The position numbers were made by a program, and so were the translations under genes. The notes under the pieces are model-generated. The model did no database searches. It saw only the letters and a list, made by a program, of their open reading frames with translations, and was not told the DNA's origin. Shown piece after piece: positions 45,250 through 57,794 of a stretch of DNA of 64,000 bases; the stretch's first letter is position 1; the number at the start of each line of letters is the position of its first letter. Source of the stretch: Guyanagaster necrorhizus (lineage: Eukaryota; Basidiomycota; Agaricomycetes; Agaricales; Physalacriaceae); NCBI RefSeq assembly GCF_019112545.1, contig NW_025064924.1, positions 62,001-126,000 on the forward strand, read 5' to 3'.

Positions 45250-47012
45250 TTAAACAAGATAGTTCCTAATCGACCGTTTAGCGATTCCCAATTTCTTCAA
45301 CCTTTGTATCTCTCTTGCATCCGTCATGGTGAACACTGATACCTTCTCGAACTTCTGCCCTGACAATCTTCGTCCGGCGACCCAATGAATTTCTGTCCAT
45401 GGCGCACGGGTCACGAATGCTCCACTTTTCCCTTGGCTGCTGGCTATCAATGTGTACGAGTCGTCAGATATCTCATACAGATGAGCGGCGACGATTCCGA
45501 GTGAATGAGACTTTCCAGTGTCATCTTTGACAACTAGCTTCCCCCGTCGTATCAGTCCTTTCGGATCTTCCGCACCCAATCCCTGTACGCGGCCCTCTTC
45601 AATGCACATCCCGTCGTACCAGTCAGCATTCGTCTCTTCGTCGCGCTCCACATCCGCGTACAGGCTGACCCTACCTATCGGCAGACGCCTCTCAGTCATG
45701 ACTTGGTTCCATGACGGTCTCCAAGTATGTTCGCTCCCAGGTCTAGGATACAGGAAGAACATATCCCCCCTGTGTTTCGTCCGCATCGTATTCACCACCG
45801 CCAACCAAAGAGCATCGACAGACTGTGTCTCATCATACGTTGGTATTGCCTTGAACCGTAAAGGGAATATCAATGCCGCAACATGATCCACCGCATGCTC
45901 CGACTTGCGCTGGCGAAGATGCACTAGCAAGTCGAACACATTGTCGACGCGGTGTACGGTATCTACCAGGGACTCCAATTGTTCGTTGATCCTGTCTAGT
46001 ACGGCCTTGTGATCCTGCTCCGCGGCTGTCTGCGGGGTCATCCCTGCTCCATCGTCAGTGACCCCGCCTATAATCCACTTCCTGCTGATCTCCTGTAACG
46101 TCCACGCACGGTTCAGCCAAAAACGGGGACTATCCAAGTCGTCCATTTTCAAGCTGAAGGCCCCTCCCAGCCCACAGAAGTAGTACACGACCATCTCGGT
46201 TTCGTGATACACATACCCGCTAGTGGATACGTCGAGCTTCCATTCCTCCTCACGCAGAAGTTCATTCTCCTCTTTTCCACGTCGTCTCAAACAGAGAACG
46301 TCCAACCAGATGTATTCCGCGCCTAGGTTCAGCATCTCAATTCGGACGAGATCCAAATTGCCATCTTTATGAATGGGAACTGGCCATTCGTGTGCATTTA
46401 TGGGTGTGTTGACTTGAACACGATGTTCAGGGCTCATCCAAGCGTACGATATCGCCCATGGTTTCTTCTCAGAGATGATCCACTGTGGTACCACACGGTT
46501 GCTATAAAGATCCCATACGCGTCGAGGGGGCATGTTCGGATTTACGATCCAATTGCCCACGAGCGCTTCTCGTCGCATATTCTGGTCCCTCTCTTCACGT
46601 ATGCGTAGTTCATTCTGTATGGCGCTCCAGTTGGCGTTGTACCAGATTGGGCGTAGACGGCCGTATGCGGTGCCAAAATCATATTTCCTCGAGATACAGC
46701 TTTCGAGAATGGAATGTAAGGAGGAATTGTTCAGCGTGTATGATGTTCCGAGGGTGGTGTTGAGTTGATCTAAAAGCCCGACGACGCCTATGCTGGTACA
46801 GGTAGTATTGGCGAGAGAAGAAGTTATGACGGGTTTTCTACCCGTGTAGGATCGTTGATTCGGAACTGGAATCGATGATTCTACCTTTCCTATCTCAGTC
46901 AAGGCAGAAATAATGACTTGGGGATAAGTACGAGGCTCGCTTAGACGTGATTGCAGTGACTGCTATATGTTACTGACTGCTGTTCTTTTTCATTTTCGAC
47001 ACTTACCCCCAT
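45250..47012 (-). CDS. HET-domain (heterokaryon-incompatibility type) protein
   Basis: Exon 1 (47007-47012) encodes only Met-Gly. After a GTAAGT intron, exon 2 (45250-46962) follows, for 572 residues in total. The HET signature blocks are present: PWAISYAWMSPEHR, then AEYIWLDVLCLRRRG and FWLNRAWTLQEISRKW. In ascomycetes such domains trigger cell death on non-self fusion. In basidiomycetes they are common but mostly untested. The C-terminal 250 residues have no known domain. No NACHT or ankyrin partner domain is attached. The Met-Gly start raises N-myristoylation as a possibility, although residue 6 is Gln rather than the preferred Ser/Thr. Confidence 0.8.
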
Positions 47013-49091
47013 TGTAACAATCGGATCAGTTTCAAAGCGACGGCGAATATTGTAGCGTATTCGAGCTGGCCTAGTCGTCATTGAAATGGGACTTTATAGG
47101 GAAGCCAAAGTACGATACATACTGTTTTCAATCCTCCAGTTGCCCAAACGCCAGTCAAATCAGTAGGAAGTCAAGGTCCAATATTCCCATCAGCCTTGAC
47201 ATTCATCACGATAAAGAATACACTTTCATCACATGATGTGAACTAAAGTTGACCTATGATTCTGTCGGTATATGGAGGCGTCCGAGGATCGAACGGTGGG
47301 ATACCTGTTAATAGTGAAGAATCACATCATTAAGTACCCACTCAACATCCCGAGATTAATGAGTACATGCATATATTTTCAGCCTGGACGTGAGAGCTCT
47401 AGTGCGGAAGAAGGAAATGCTTGTGTTGAAGGTCTAACATGGAAGGGAACGAAAGGAGGAACTCATCTGTACCTAGGACGTCGCAGTAAATGGGAAAGGT
47501 ACGGGTTCGGAGCCGGTTGATCCCGAGGGCTCGGGTTGACTAAAAATGGAATGTCGAGCGGGTCGCTTGAATAACAAATTATACAACACAGTGAATAAAT
47601 TCAGTCGCAGCATACTGTAGGGTCAACGGTTCCACGGTAGTGAGGGGAATCGGGATCCCGGGGAAGGCCAATAATTACAACACCTAGCTTCCCAAAAATG
47701 GGAAGGTAGGCGCAGCGATCCCCCTGGCTAGGATTAAACCAGCCTTCGACGACCGTCCTAACACGTTCCGCCGATATATCAATAGAGAGTTGAATATAGT
47801 CGACGTCGGGGGATCCATATTGCCGCGGATTCGTTTATGTAAGTGAATCCAGAGGTTGTTGGTAGATGCTTATAGGGAGGGAACCTCAGTGCCTCGAGGG
47901 GGACTAAATCTTGTCCCCCCTCCATTGCAGTAGAAAACATCCCTGTCTCTCGAAGGAGTAAAACCAAAGCCAACAGCCGCTATTATGATCAAGTTAACAT
48001 AGTCGGACTCGTGTAGATGGTGAGAAGAAACGTAAAAGATAAGTATCTATGCAAGAGACGACGATGGAAGCAATAATCAGTAGGTTTTCTGGAATTCGAA
48101 CCGGAATAGACCAGAATCCGGAGTTTCCTCCTTCGTCACGTTTAAAGCTAAATAATCCTCACCAATGATTATCCGTATGTATAAAGGAGATCAATACGCA
48201 CCTACACTCTCCAACAAATCCAGTCTTCCGTACTACGGCAAATGTTCAGTGAAGATATCTTTTTACCGTCCAGGTACTTCCGAATCCATCTTCCTAGGCC
48301 TGCCCACCCTGCGGAAGTCAGTCCCATCAATTTTCCGGATCAACATTACTCTGTGTTCTTATCTAGATCTTCCTCCGAGTCGTGATAGAAGCAAAGACTT
48401 ATAATTCTCCGACCCCTGACGCTGCAAGCAAAGAAGGATGGCGGTCACCAGTCCAATAGAATCGAATCCGACTCCGTCTAGGCGAAGCTGGGTTTACGAC
48501 TTCACATCCCCCCAGTGGACCGATATGACGTCGTCGATGCTTCAATATCCAATGTCAGCAAGATCCGGCCTATCTCTCAAAGCCATCCACATCCGCGCGC
48601 ATTAACCACATGGAGCTGCTCGAGCAACCCAAAGAACCGTCAGCGTCTAATGATCGAGTGGACTAACCTTGGATTGGAAGGTTAGGGTAGGCAGCTTTAA
48701 TCGTACCGGTGACAACTAGAAATTGTCTTCCTCCTTTTGCCATCCTCTGAAACTCAGAAGTGACACCGAAACATGCAAGCCAGCTTGAATGCAGATAATG
48801 GAAATGAATGACTGATTGTAGAATCCGGAAATGCGATAATAGTACATATGGAGGGAACGCCGGTAGAAAGACAGATAGAGGACAATGCGAGTGTGCTATC
48901 ATACTGGGAAGAAGAGGCGAAGAACTGCTTTTAGCCTGGGCTAAAAGACAATAAACATACGACAAACGACAGGAGGGGGGGAGGGGGGTAAAATCGGATA
49001 ATAACAACACACCAAATCCGTAAATGTCCCTTCCAATTTATAGGATGGAAGATACCATATTATGTCGAAAGCGTATATTACAGGAGCTCCA
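47013..49091. other. Gene-poor 2.1 kb with repeat relics
   Basis: Contains SINE copy E and two other B-box-like spots on the minus strand (near 47290 and 48100) that do not fold as tRNAs. A frame at 47272-47520 lacks any domain. The stretch up to 49091 is 3' of the RING gene. Confidence 0.5.
47600..47793 (-). repeat. tRNA-like SINE, copy E
   Basis: On the minus strand: CAACTCTCTATTGATATATC, CGGCGGAACG, a T-arm GCTGG-TTTAATC-CTAGC, then GGGGGATCG and a body with TTATTGGCCTTCCCC and GTGGAACCGTTGACCCTACA. This matches copy D in order and spacing. GATCCCCC at about 47805-47812 could pair with GGGGGATC at the T-arm end. Confidence 0.55.
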
Positions 49092-51213
49092 TCAAGCATA
49101 GGTGACTCCAGGTAATGTCATCGATGAAGCTATCATTTTCCCCTTACCACTGCCAATGGATGAATGATAAGACGAGAACGCAGGAGTCGCCCGAAACGAG
49201 CTAGATGTCTTCAAATTAGGCTGACCATAAATAGGAGATCGTGAAGGGCCAGAAGCAGAGTAGAAGTTTGTGATGGATTGTGAATAAGACAAGGTGGTAG
49301 TGGGGGTGAGCCGCGAACGGCTCTGACTGTTTTCACGCCGCGTACTGCGGCTCCGGGGAGTGTTGGGAGTTTCAGGACTACGAGATGTAGAGGGTGCCGG
49401 CGCCTGGGGAGGATGTTCGGCTTTGTCGGGAGTGGCGGGCGCATCGTCTTCCCGCTCCTTCCGAGAACGTGAACGTGAACGAGAAGGTCGACCTCTCTCC
49501 AATTGCTGAGACATTTCGAAGGCATGGGCAACGTCACTGGCACGAGTGATCGGTTTACCATACACCTCATCCGAGGTCACCGATATCTCGGAAGGACGCG
49601 AGGAAGAGGAACGCGATAGGGATCCGTAACGAGACTGAGAAGTAGAGGTACTGGTAGAAGTGTGCTGAGAAGTGAGTGTCGAAGGGAAGTGACTGGATGT
49701 GAGGTTTGGCATGGAGGACGAAGCTCGAGACGATGACTCTTCTTGCAGTAAGTCATACAGACGATCTCGGAGGTGGAGAGAGTTGTGCCTCTGAGGGGGT
49801 GGAGGTATTTTGATCCGCGATGGTTCTCCCGGAGTGGAGGGGCCAGAGCTGGAACGTAATGGCGAAGATGGACAAGTTGGTGGATCACTCACGCTAGAGC
49901 TCACCGTCGGGCCAGGAGCAGTCAACGACAGACCACTCGCGCCAAGAGGTATTTGGGGTTTGTAAGCTGGCCCATGTGAGGAAGACCCTGAGGCGGCGCG
50001 AGTCACGGAAGTAAGTATTTGAGATGGATCATCAAAGAGATCGACAGATCGGCACTGGCAGGAGAAAGGGCAGCCTACGGCTCCACACCGTTCAGGCATC
50101 GGAATCTTCTTGTTGCAGCCTTCCTCGATATCGGGGAGCGCTATGAAACTTTCCACAGCGGAGGTCTCCGGGGTCGTACCAGCGACTTCTGGTAGAGGGG
50201 ATATGAGGAGCTGTGTGGTCAGAGGAGAGAGGATATCTTGTGCGGCTTCGGTAGAAGGCCGTACATCGCTCGCCTTGCGGACTTGTTCAGACTGGGATAA
50301 AGGATCAGGGATACCGTATTGACGTAAAACGTCTCTTAACCTAGTCCTCTCGCTTTCGGCATGAAGATACTATACGGAGAACCATGAGTAGGCATCCAAA
50401 CACCAGCTCGACGGAAATAGCCTTACAAGTCTGATGATGGGACGAAAGAGGAACACGTCAGCGATGGGGATGTTGGAGACGAGGACGCGGCTCACTCAGC
50501 AACACCGAAGTACGCTCCTTGAGCCTTGCTGCAATAATCCCGCAAATTGTCCTCCAACGCTTGTGCATTCCTCCTATCTCTCTTCATGTCTGCCTCGAGA
50601 TCACCCGCCATCTGATCTGATCGGGCTTTCTCCGTCGCCAAATGCGCAAGTTCGCGCTTGGTCTTGAGCAAATCGCTCTTGACGTTACATAGATATGACA
50701 CGACTCGATGAATGAACCGCAGCTCTGTAAACTAGTCGCTCATCAACAAAAGGGTATATAAAAGAAACCATGAAGCATGACGCACCAGATTACGCGGTTG
50801 CCCAGCGAGGAAGGACTTGCAATCCTGGATGAGCTGTCGAAGGCTCGCCTCTGTCGACCCTTCGTTAGCAATATTCGCGATGGCCTCCTGCAGCCGTCGA
50901 GCCTCCAGCTCAGCTGGAGAAGCGCTGGGTGGTCGCTCAGGGAAATGAGACGACGACCGAACATCATCTACGTCAATATGAAGCTTCACGAAACCCCGTG
51001 GCTCAAAGCGGCTTCGGCAAAGAGGACACTTGAGACGCGTGATCTGATTGAGACAACTAATGAAAGAACGTTGAGAACGTTGACATGGGGAACAAAGAAG
51101 ACTCACTTCAGGCAGAAAACATGTCCACACTCAATTGAGCAGGGTGCTTTGGTATCAATACCAAAGGGTTCGAGGCAAACGTCGCACGTCGATCCAGACC
51201 CAAGACAGAGCAT
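49092..51213 (-). CDS. RING-finger coiled-coil protein, paralogue 3
   Basis: The start MLCLGSGSTCDVC at 51213 parallels paralogue 1. The RING ligands are CDVC, IECGH, and HVFCLNCLNQI restored by an intron with donor GTGAGT near 51108, then CPLC. A helical region includes AELEARRLQEAIANIANE and, after an intron, KSDLLKTKRELAHLATEKA and DYCSKAQGAYFG. Another exon begins YLHAESERTRLRDVLRQYGI. The rest (50330-49092) is Ser/Pro-rich with Arg-Ser runs (SRSRSRSRKE) and ends SSMTLPGVTYA. A second Cys-rich patch, ERCGAVGCPFSCQCR at about 50050-50090, is not shared with the paralogues. Probable E3 ligase by the RING. Confidence 0.78.
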
Positions 51214-52772
51214 GAATGGATGGTGGGGAGGTACGCCGGAAAGGTGGGGCTCAGGAACTGGAATAGATAGGCAGCGTCCCCTTTTGAAGGAAACGCGGGG
51301 TGAATATTATGAACAAGCCGCAAACACGTGGGAGGATTCGTTGGTGGCTAATGGTATGGTGGAACAATCGAGGTAGAACAGGGAAGCTCGCAACATGGCG
51401 ACTATATCAAAGTTGGATGAGCCAAATGGTAAAAATGGAAACACGAGGCCGTTCCTTTGGAGCTGGTCTGATGAACTGGGTCGAGCCACCCCGGACCTTT
51501 TGTTACATTCCATCACAGACGAGATTCATATGGGTCTAGCTGAATCTAGTAAAAAGTCACTTCGACTACTCAGTGCACACAGTGAAGAGCGTGACCGCTG
51601 ATGGACTTTGTCGATAGCGGAGAGAGCGCGTCGGATATGACCTAGGCTCTCCATTCCACCGGCTTTCATCGTCCTTTGTAAAGCGCTATGGGACCGGATG
51701 AATCGGAACAAAGCTCAAGGCGGAAACAATGTGCCTACGTGTAGGCAATCTCGAGGGACTTCCGAGAGCGACTCCTGCCAAAGCGCAAGATCATATGGGA
51801 AAGACTGTCGGTGCTTGCCCATCAGAATGAACCAGTGCCGATGGACAAACGTGAGAGTGCGTTTATGTATTTTGCGAACCGAAAACTGGGTCCAGAAGAC
51901 GGTTCTACGAATCTGAACGTTTTAATACGATGCTGAGAGATATTGAATTGTCAGGGCTTCACATCATACTCTCATAATGATAACGATTAATCGCTTGCTT
52001 CGAAATCCATACCCAATGAAGCGACGTTGCTAAATTTGCCTCGTCTTTGGGTTAAGCGCTTGTTCTGCAACCGGATAGCACATTGAAGCTTGTAGGAGAA
52101 ACTTCAAAGCATGAAAAGGTAAAGCAGTAGAACTGGATCTTCTTCGCATGATAGGCTGAAAATGCCGGCTTTCAGTCAACGTAATCCTAGAAGACGGATG
52201 TTACCCTGACTGGCTCGCTCCTGTCACCGTACAATGTCATGCCTAAGGAAATCGCGTGTACGGAAGCCGGCGACCCTGGCCATCTTGAGAACGACTGAAC
52301 CCAGTATCGCAGTATTCTTCAAGATAGGGTGAATGTTTTTCGATACCCCGCTGCTTCGTGTCAGTAGGACGTCGCACGGGTCTTCTTGTATCATCTCCTT
52401 GCGGCAGTATTAGAACACATTTGAGACGTGCTTTGCTGCAAGAGACATATCAGAATGCCGGAGATGCAATATCGGATCACAAGACGTACCACGTCCTGCT
52501 GCTCCGAGCTCGCTGACCATCCATCGCCACCGATAATCGTGACCATTGAGGCACACGCTTGGAAGAGCTTCACATATGAGGAATATTCGAATTAAAAACC
52601 AATATTGACGATATTCTGCCCGGCATGGTGAGGCACGAGAGACGACCGTGATGAGCAGTGTGTCGGAAAATACGTGTCATTGCCACGTGCAGCTACTGGC
52701 CTCCCTATCCAGCTCAATTTCGACATCCACTGCCTTCGTCCTTTCCACCATTATTCTCTTTATTTCCTCATA
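51214..52772. other. No supported gene
   Basis: The longest ATG frame (51395-51601 plus, 68 residues) shows no domain and overlaps the likely RING promoter. Other frames are short. The last 150 bases are the pyrimidine-rich SEC61 beta promoter. Confidence 0.45.
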
Positions 52773-53221
52773 ATGGTATGGAGTATTCTCTTGAATACTC
52801 TGGCTACGATGCTGAAATACCCTACCAGTCGGATTCAGACTCACCCAAGACAAACGGCAAGGCCACGACCGTAGCAAAACCGCCTGGCGCCCAGATTCGG
52901 TACGCTGAATGCGACATGTTCGTGTGCTAACGTAGACTCACCCTCTCGAAGGCGCCGAGCAAACAACTCACAAGTATCAAGACCCAATTCGACTCGTGCG
53001 GCAGGCGCTGGTGGATCCTCCAATACGATGTTGAAGCTCTACACGGACGACTCTCCTGGACTGAGAGTGTGAGTAATCGCCCGTTCTTCTGTTGGCCGTC
53101 ATGTCTGACGATGAATACCTCCAGAGATCCATTCATCGTGCTTATGTTGTCGATAGCATTTATTGCCTCCATTTTTTTCCTTCACATCTCGGCGAAAGTC
53201 ATCCGTCTATTCACCAAGTAA
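52773..53221 (+). CDS. SEC61B: Sec61 translocon beta subunit
   Basis: Small tail-anchored subunit of the ER protein-conducting channel (Sbh1 in yeast). Four exons: 52773-52775 (the ATG alone, GTATGG donor), 52829-52899, 52952-53068 and 53125-53221. They give 95 residues. The start reads MSDSDSPKTNGKATTVAKPP, then GAQIRRRANN, the conserved GSSNTMLKLYTDDSPGLRV and the membrane anchor FIVLMLSIAFIASIFFLHIS, ending AKVIRLFTK. Intron 2 must use the CGAAG acceptor at 52951; the nearer GTAG is four bases from the GCTAAC branch site and breaks the frame. Confidence 0.95.
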
Positions 53222-55144
53222 TCGTATTATTCGGAGGGGCTGGTAAAGGGCCACTATGTACCGAGACCGACCACCCTGTTGTATCCCAAAACGTACTTGT
53301 CCGACCGTTTATACCACACCTTTTGCCGCGGATTCATGGAACCCTCTGACCCTGGGGTATCATAATGAAACCGTCCGAAATGAAGCCTAGCCACACGACC
53401 AAGATAACAACATTTACTCTCAAGACCGCAGGAATTATCACAATTTTCCCTTTTTTTCCGGATAGACAGTTCGAATATTCGCTAGGACGCGCGCAATTTC
53501 ATCGGTAAAAATTACGCATCAGACCTTTCCATTATTGAAGCCACTTATCGCCTCTGCTTAGACTTGCTATCACCTACGTCTTGTCAAGTCAAGGGTACCT
53601 CACTGCTGTCGTCATCACATATGCACATCTCATCTCATCTCATCTCATGCACCTATACAACTCTTCTAGATAACGATCTGTTAAGGCCCACCCACATACA
53701 CGTCATTTCGTATCCACCACGGGTGATGTTGGGGGTTCAAACCCACGAGAACGCGCATAGGACAAAGCCGCCCAAGGTTCGACTGATAGTAAGTGCCTTT
53801 TCTCGTCATGTTACCTCTCCTTACTCACCTACATGAATAGTGCGTGTCCACTAGAATCATCTCCGCTTGAGTTCGCTACCCCACCTTACCGTACAGATGC
53901 CGGGTCAACCGTTAATAACCAAATCTTTGGCTTTGCGACTTTGGGTCCACCGCAGAGAAAATTTTCTTCTTTCCGTCTTCCTTACCTCGTGTGTATTGCT
54001 GAATCGGAAGCCTCATATCATCCTTCGAAAGTGTGTAAACCAGGCGTCTGATAACATGCGTATGCAGCATGTCTGGACGTTATGATCACCCACAACCATT
54101 CTTGATATCTTAGGAATAGCTCAAGCATAAAAAGCACTCTCCGAGAAGAAAGGTCGGCGCTAACGGCCGAAAAAGAACACACCAAAACGCGGTATACACG
54201 TTGCGTTGATTCTTGAGCTGGTTTACTTCTGACGTGGCAGTGCCGCGGTGGGAAATAGGGTAGACGAGAGCTGTGAAAAATGCAGTCTGAGAGAATGCTG
54301 GAAGGAGTTAAGCGAAGGGCGGCGCAGGGGTAGAATATTTCTTCCCAAGGTCGAAGCAGTGTCGATCCGTGAATGTGGAAAGAAGATGTGTGATTGGAGG
54401 ATGGTGGTTTCGATGAAATATTAATGAACTAGCGAAGCTTGGGATGAAATGAAGCGACAGCAGGCATTTTCCCGACAAGAGGAGCGGATTATCTCGCGTT
54501 AATCCTCATCAGAGGTTCTGATTACTGGGCGGTCGTATAGCAGGAACCATCACCGTGCGGAGCGCAGGGTTAAGAAGCACCAATCCTTTCATCCAGGACT
54601 ATGGTTATCAGATCTAAGCAAAGCAAAGGTACGTTAAACCACCTTTGGATCTCTAGCAGGCTGTGAGACAGCAATCCGCCAATCGTATCGTGAACGCCGT
54701 TCCCTCATGCCTTATGTATCTGTCAACACCCGGGAAACCAGAAGTTATTCACCCACCACAAGGATCCTTCCGAAGGTACAGGTGGACCCATGGGGTCCGA
54801 AGCCTCGCGGGAGACCCTGAGTAGCCGAAAGGTTGAACATGGGAACGACGAGCATCCGAGGGCGCACGTAATGTAATTCACTACAGAGCTATAAGATTTA
54901 TAATAGCGAACGACGGAGTCTATCAAGAAATAAGGTGATACCAATGACCTATGGAACTGCATGCAATGGGTTGTTTTTCCCACTCTCAATTAGTATAGTT
55001 CGCGACCTTCCAACGCCCAACAATTGACCACGTTAGATTTCAGAGCCAAGCACCAAAGGTGATATGCTCTATGCCTCCTCAGCCCGGTCCTCCACCAAAT
55101 CCGAGCTCTACAATGACAAACGAATGAATCCAACATCATCTGCT
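53222..55144. other. No supported gene (1.9 kb)
   Basis: Contains a short CATCT microsatellite. Frames such as 53833-54051 have no domain. The end is the 3' region of the antiporter gene. Confidence 0.5.
53626..53648 (+). repeat. CATCT pentanucleotide microsatellite
   Basis: Four perfect CATCT units and a partial fifth (CAT). Confidence 0.9.
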
Positions 55145-57232
55145 TTAGGTCGTAACACTGACTTTGCCTCCGGCGATAACCCGATAACCAGCCCCAAGCA
55201 ACCACTTGGGCACATCTTGCACCGAGGAGTCGATTGCACTTGAAAAAATCTTGCCAAACGAAAAGAACGGAATGGACAGTCCATCTGAAATTTGCTATAT
55301 TTGACTATAGCTGAACCAAAGACACGCCACACTCACGTATGATTATACTGCCTAGCACCACAAAGGAGACGATTGGCTGCAGCGTAGCCGCCAACAGCTC
55401 TTGCTGATTCTGCGGAGGATATTGAGGCTCCGGCAATCTCGTCAAGGCAAGCGTGGAAATGAAAATAGCGCCGACTCCCATCTGCCAAAGCCACAGTTTT
55501 TTAAAAAAACAGTTCAGAACTAAATCGTGAAACACACAGGCCCTATAGCACCAGTCAGAACATTAAACCAGGTCCAAAGGCCAACACGTACCAAAATGTC
55601 CAACAAAGAGCGCTTCCCGCCACGACTTAATCTCGGGTATCCATCTGTACAACACTAACAGTGAAGGAACCCTTCTCAACACCAGTACCACGATGAAAAG
55701 CACCATTAGTCTTCCAGATGTAACCCCCAGCAATGGGTTGTCAAATGCTCCAAACCTTAGCCACGCCCCAATATACACAAAACACCCGCAGTTCAGCACC
55801 AGATCTATGACGGACGCGAACGCCTCGCCTTCAACCTGCACATTAAAATCTCCATCCCACGACACAGCCGTGCCTAGATATCATATTTCAGTGACGTTAC
55901 ATCAAAGATGAAATTCAGAACACATACCGGCAGCAAACGCGGCGAGTAAATCGTCACATCCCACGGTAGTCGCAATCCCGACCGTAAAGAACGTCAAGGC
56001 AAGGTACTGCGCAATATAGGACTCTTGGTCAATGTAGCCTTTTTGCAGTGATCTCTTCATCAGCCAGGAGAACGTTAGACCTACGGACTTGGTCAACGGA
56101 ATCCAACATTGCATAATGAGAAACAGGACCCAGTATGGCACCCAAGGCAACGCCAAAAGCTACTCCGTCTGAGCGTCAGGTTAATCATAATCTCAATGGA
56201 TATCAAGACGGAAAACATGCATAACCATTCAATGATTAGCCACTTCTCAATGGCAACTCGTTTCGATGATTCAAGGGTAAGATAGATCGAAATCGACAAG
56301 AAAGGATACGCTTAAAGGGCCTCCCAATCAACTTGAAATCCATGTTCCAATCGTGACCTACTCACCAAGCCCATCGTTCGTTGCAGCCTCTGCAGACAAA
56401 ATGTGGCGGAGTTTGGCAGGGACATGCTTCAAAGCGAATTTACCTCCTACAAGGAATCAGCAAGCAGGTAAAATAAGAGAGAAAAGAGGTCTCTCACCGA
56501 CGATAGCGGCGCATATAATAGGATCCGTTGGCGTAAGGCATGCTGCAATAGCCAAGCACGATACAAAATTCAAGTCACTGAAAAGGACCTGCAGAACACC
56601 TAGTGACATAAATCACCGACCCTAGCAATCAATGCCACACATACCCGCAACAGTCACCCACCCAAAAGCCATAGTAGGCACGACCATCACGAGTAACCCC
56701 TTCGCGTGCCTTGCCACATAGTTTTTAGGCAGCTCGACGCCACTCGCAAACAGCCCAATAGCCAACACAATTCGCATAACTTCGAGGGTGACTGTGTGGG
56801 ATGCTCCCCAAGAGTGAGGGTCAAAAATACCCCAACCATACGGACCCACAAGAACACCAAAAGCTGTCCCAAGCACGACCTCGCTGATGAACAACTACAG
56901 GACAGCAGAAGTCAGAAAACAGTGCTAGCGAAGATTGAGGAGCCATACATACCTTTTCTTTGACAAGCAGGGATATCAAGGAAAACTACGGACAAAATCA
57001 GTACGAGTGGTCAAGGTACATGAGAGAGATGAGCATACGGAAACCACAAAACCTCCCAGAACTATGTACGCAAGACACGGTGCGGAGACCTGCAGATTGA
57101 GCTGATAACAGCTAAATCTAAGTAGGCGAAGAGTGGACTGACTTTGAAGAGTTCAGAGAGGTCGATGAAGCTCAGATTATCCAGTGCTGGTACCACCAGG
57201 GCTCTGGCAGCCCATTCGATAACGGGAACCAT
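55145..57232 (-). CDS. NHA1: Na+/H+ antiporter (NHA1/SOD2 family)
   Basis: Plasma-membrane exchanger that expels Na+ or K+ for H+. Many small exons read in order: MVPVIEWAARALVVPALDNL at 57232, APCLAYIVLGGFVVS, FSLISLLVKEKLFISEVVLG, GVLVGPYGWGIFDPHSW, and CLAIAACLTPTDPIICAAIV with the TPTDP motif. SAEAATNDGLA follows with the paired Asn-Asp that binds the cation, then AQYLALTFFTVGIATTVGCD, MGVGAIFISTLAL, and a last exon from GLSIPFFSFGKIF to GGKVSVTT ending at 55145. About a dozen membrane segments are implied. The long hydrophilic C-terminal tail of yeast Nha1 is missing; the protein ends soon after the last helix, as in shorter family members. Exon ends are by eye. Confidence 0.87.
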
Positions 57233-57794
57233 GCTAATATCAGGTTAGATAGGCGCAGGCCTCGGGCTTTTAAACGGGGCCCTTGTTCTTCTAAGGCCAT
57301 GGATTTAAGAGAAGTCTCGCAACAGCTTCCAAAGCAAGATTACCAGTTACCGTCTAACGTCCACCAAGCAATATGTAGGGGTATAGTCAAGGAGAGATTG
57401 GATATTGAATGGTGAATGCTACGGACAGCGAGTTTACCAAATGGGAAGTCAACAGGTGTGATGATGATAGCTTAAGCCAAACGGTCTCTAGTTGGAATGT
57501 TGGGTTGATCATCAGTATCAAATCCAGAGTCTCGGTCCTCGAACTATGAATGGTCGACCTTCACGCAATGTTGATGGGATATCAAGAGATGCATCCATAA
57601 TAGGCTGACACTAGCTAGTCCAGCTCCAAGAACCAAGACTACCTTGGCAGGAAAAATTAAAGTTCTACTCATTCATTCATTCTCGCACCGCATAAACAAG
57701 TGAAATACCACTCTCTATCCAATTCCTCGCAGCGCTTCTCGACGGGATCGTTCATGTCTTAGACATATAACTAATGCACCGCTCCTCTCCAGCC
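57233..57794. other. Antiporter promoter region, no gene
   Basis: About 560 bases with the upstream region of the antiporter; no frame of note. Confidence 0.5.

Noticed and set aside
47272..47345. tRNA-like sequence with B box GTTCGATCC on the minus strand
   Set aside because: The T-stem and acceptor do not pair, so no tRNA is called. It may be another SINE relic.
48080..48140. GGTTCGAATTCC B-box match on the minus strand
   Set aside because: No A box and no cloverleaf.
53725..53755. GGGTTCAAACCC B-box-like palindrome
   Set aside because: No acceptor or D-arm partner; probably chance.
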